Assembly: GCA_964501565.1 (NCBI GenBank)
Contig: CAZCUJ010000013.1
Location: 3,227-67,226, forward strand
Source: UBA288 sp964501565
Lineage (GTDB): Archaea; Halobacteriota; Methanomicrobia; Methanomicrobiales; Methanospirillaceae
Reading direction: 5' to 3'
Length of the DNA: 64,000 nt
Positions within the stretch are counted from its first letter, which is position 1. Each line of letters starts with the position of its first letter. Shown here in pieces: positions 62,267 through 64,000 of this stretch. Made by a program: the position numbers and the translations under genes. Below the pieces are notes generated by a model. It had not been told where the DNA came from, made no database searches, and saw only the letters and a program-made list of their open reading frames with translations.

Positions 62267-62614
62267 ATGCCGATACCACAGGAAGTCTCCGACTCGCTCG
62301 ATGCCGTCGGCGGCGTCCCGGGGCTGCTGGGGCGGCTGCCGGGGCTGGCGGAGATCGAGCGGGCGAGCCGGGTGCATCACGCCCTCTCCGAGCCACTCCG
62401 TCTCCGCATTCTCCACGCCCTCGTCGTCCAGCCGCTCTGCGTCTGCGTGATAAAAGAGATCGCCGGAATCGCCGACTCGAAGCTCTCGTACCACCTGAAC
62501 CAGCTCAAGAAGGCCGAGCTGATCGAGGGCGAGCAGCAGGGCAGCTGGATCATCTACCATCTCACGCCGCTCGGAGAGCGATGCGCGACTGCCGGGTATC
62601 CGCCTCTGAAGTAA
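62267..62614 (+). CDS. ArsR family repressor 2
   Basis: 115-residue winged-helix regulator (ALSEPLRLRILHALVVQPLCVCVIKEIAG, SKLSYHLNQLKKAELIEG, GSWIIYHLTPLG). The CVC motif matches the As(III)-sensing site of ArsR. ATG at 62267 fits the family; a TTG at 62255 is also in frame but lies in the operator arm. It is divergent from the P1B pump operon and differs clearly from the ArsR at 46347. Confidence 0.88.
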   Translation: MPIPQEVSDSLDAVGGVPGLLGRLPGLAEIERASRVHHALSEPLRLRILHALVVQPLCVCVIKEIAGIADSKLSYHLNQLKKAELIEGEQQGSWIIYHLTPLGERCATAGYPPLK

Positions 62615-63260
62615 TCGCACGGAACGCGGATTCGCGATTTCCCGTCCCTGTTGCTGCTGATGTCTCCGGCGGGAATGGATCGATCTGCCAGCCCGCTCAT
62701 CGGTCCCGACGGGAGAGCGTCGGGCCGAGCTTCTCCTGGAACCATCGCTGCCCATGAGCCCTGCCGGATCGCGGTGGACGCGCCCGGGCATGCCGGGGAT
62801 CTGAATCGCTACCGAGCTCATGGATACCGTGTGGTTACCAACCGGATCGTAGTCGTGACCGACTACTCGAGCGATCTCGTCGAAGGACAGCCGCCCTCGC
62901 GCGGCTTGGTCGACCTGGGCGGGTTGACGGTCGAGCGGTGCCCGCCGGCGGCCGTAGCGGAGTGACAACGGCGCCGACCGACCGGCCCGGCCCTGCGACG
63001 TCGCCTGCCTCCAGGTGATTCCGCGTTACTCCCGTTCCACCCCGGGGAGACCCCCCCTCCTCTGCTGAGAGGAGTTGCCGGGCGACGTCGCACGGCATCG
63101 TTGTTTGGCAAATTTAATAATAGCCGTTCTTTTAAGGTCTTACTATCTACCCTGCCAGATGCAGACAGGTGGGCCGGCCCGACTGCCCCCGGTGGACCAG
63201 GTTCGGCGGGGCAGTGAAGGGGGTCTGCGCGTCTCTCGTGATGCGTTTGAGGTGGGAAAA
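62615..63260. other. Interval without a recognised gene
   Basis: About 645 nt. Short ORFs on both strands lack known motifs. A minus-strand frame around 62830-62930 reads LSFDEIARVVG, reminiscent of an HTH, but breaks soon after, so a decayed gene is possible. A TATA-like CAAATTTAATAAT lies near 63115 and belongs to the next gene. Confidence 0.4.
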
Positions 63261-63833
63261 ATGGTCAGGAACCTGGTTTTAATTGCTGCGGCACTGGCGA
63301 TTCTCGCGGTTGTCGTTGCACCGGCGGTGGCGACGCTGCCCGAGGAAAGCCCGCTGCCGAACGGTGAATCATGGAAAGTCGTCTGGGAGTTCCTCTCGGA
63401 CCTCCAGACGCAGATCTACAATCTGAAGACAGATCTCGAGGCGCAGATCGCCGCCATCCCTGCCGGACCTCAGGGGCCCGTAGGGCCACAAGGCGAACAG
63501 GGTCTGCAGGGTGAGCAAGGGCCAGCGGGAGCGACAGTGCATCTGGGGCGACCCACCGAGTATGATCCCAATACGTGGTATACTGCACCCACTGATGGCT
63601 TTGTATCCATTCAGGTGCAGCACGTGGGATCAGCTGTTCCGGTGACTGTTACGTTCGATTGGACGAATTCTCTCGTTACCTACTCTCTCCACGGTGTGCT
63701 CACTGAAAAAGGTGATACATTCTCGTACACCAGGCCCATCCCTGCTGGAGAAGATTGGATCGTCGACATCGATCCCGTGTCGACGGGGTTCGGGTACGGG
63801 TATAGTATTTGGTGGACACCTTTGGAGTCATAA
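63261..63833 (+). CDS. Secreted collagen-like protein
   Basis: 190-residue exported protein. Signal peptide (VLIAAALAILAVVVAPAVA), a short helical stretch (FLSDLQTQIYNLKTDLEAQ), then about seven Gly-x-y triplets (GPQGPVGPQGEQGLQGEQ) and a C-terminal beta domain ending YGYSIWWTPLES. GAGGTG precedes the ATG at 63261. The helix may trimerise the collagen part. The base composition of the C-terminal half is richer in A/T than that of the neighbours. Function unknown, perhaps surface adhesion. Confidence 0.75.
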   Translation: MVRNLVLIAAALAILAVVVAPAVATLPEESPLPNGESWKVVWEFLSDLQTQIYNLKTDLEAQIAAIPAGPQGPVGPQGEQGLQGEQGPAGATVHLGRPTEYDPNTWYTAPTDGFVSIQVQHVGSAVPVTVTFDWTNSLVTYSLHGVLTEKGDTFSYTRPIPAGEDWIVDIDPVSTGFGYGYSIWWTPLES

Positions 63834-64000
63834 ATAACTATAGATCCATATTTTCAATCCACACAGCGTTGTGACATTGAAAATGGAGTGCGGTTCCCTG
63901 ACAGATGGCGTACCCTGCCATATGTCTCTCTGTCTGTCCGCCAACGACCAAACAGCGAGCTTCTCGTGACGCCAACGGCAACGGACGGATCGACTCGCGG

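Noticed and set aside
62261..62968. 235-codon minus-strand ORF across arsR2 and the following gap
   Set aside because: It is largely antisense to arsR2; only a short HTH-like patch looks natural, not enough for a gene call.

Overview
The window comes from a high-GC methanogenic archaeon, most likely of the order Methanomicrobiales (a Methanoculleus-like genome fits; inference from gene content). Archaeal or methanogen markers include MfnA (methanofuran), ArfC (archaeal riboflavin/F420 route), an MtrA paralogue, TBP paralogues, transcription factor S, archaeosortase, Dph2, Pth2, TruD and secF-secD order. Genes are dense and often overlap as ATGA or GTGA. Many promoters place the TATA box about 25-30 nt before the start codon, which suggests leaderless mRNAs.

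Bases 1-6600 form a biotin region on the minus strand: birA, then bioY with two ECF ATPases and an EcfT protein, then the biotin-dependent pyruvate carboxylase subunit pycB. A good BirA operator lies on the bioY promoter. Bases 6600-33000 are mostly core housekeeping: RNA ligase rtcB with archease, secFD, a nucleotide-sugar dehydrogenase, ppsA-mfnA-hpt-dph2-methyltransferase-MFS, corA, hisH, a PUA/PP-loop reductase-family protein, tfs, artA, a CDP-alcohol phosphotransferase, arfC, truD and pth2. The dph2 gene has no normal start codon where homology says it should begin.

Bases 33000-41700 are an accessory stretch with signs of gene decay: a hemerythrin-like gene interrupted by an in-frame TAG, a degenerate TBP relic next to two tandem TBP paralogues, a PAS-rich histidine kinase, a broken carboxymuconolactone-decarboxylase-like gene, and a gene-free segment rich in inverted repeats.

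Bases 41700-62600 are a large metalloid (arsenic) island. The plus-strand part holds an AbrB-like HgcAB-associated protein, arsM (with an in-frame TAG), arsF/arsG-like genes, an orphan pair of A/V-ATPase stalk subunits C and D, arsR, arsD, an AhpD-like protein, the two-domain ATPase arsA, two small proteins with Cys-rich tails, a DUF166 protein, the arsenite pump acr3, arsenate reductase arsC and a soluble MtrA-like corrinoid-type protein. A thioredoxin, an ArsP-type permease, a cupin and an ABC exporter follow. A second, minus-strand operon under a divergent arsR carries a 1078-residue fusion of DUF2703, HMA and a P1B ATPase with a CSC membrane motif, Cys-pair linkers and a second HMA domain, together with a DGC protein, a second small thioredoxin and a small ars-associated protein. 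Together these could reduce arsenate, methylate arsenic, chaperone As(III) to ArsA and export it. The MtrA paralogue, the ATPase C/D pair and the fusion P1B pump are the least explained parts. The window ends with a secreted collagen-like protein.
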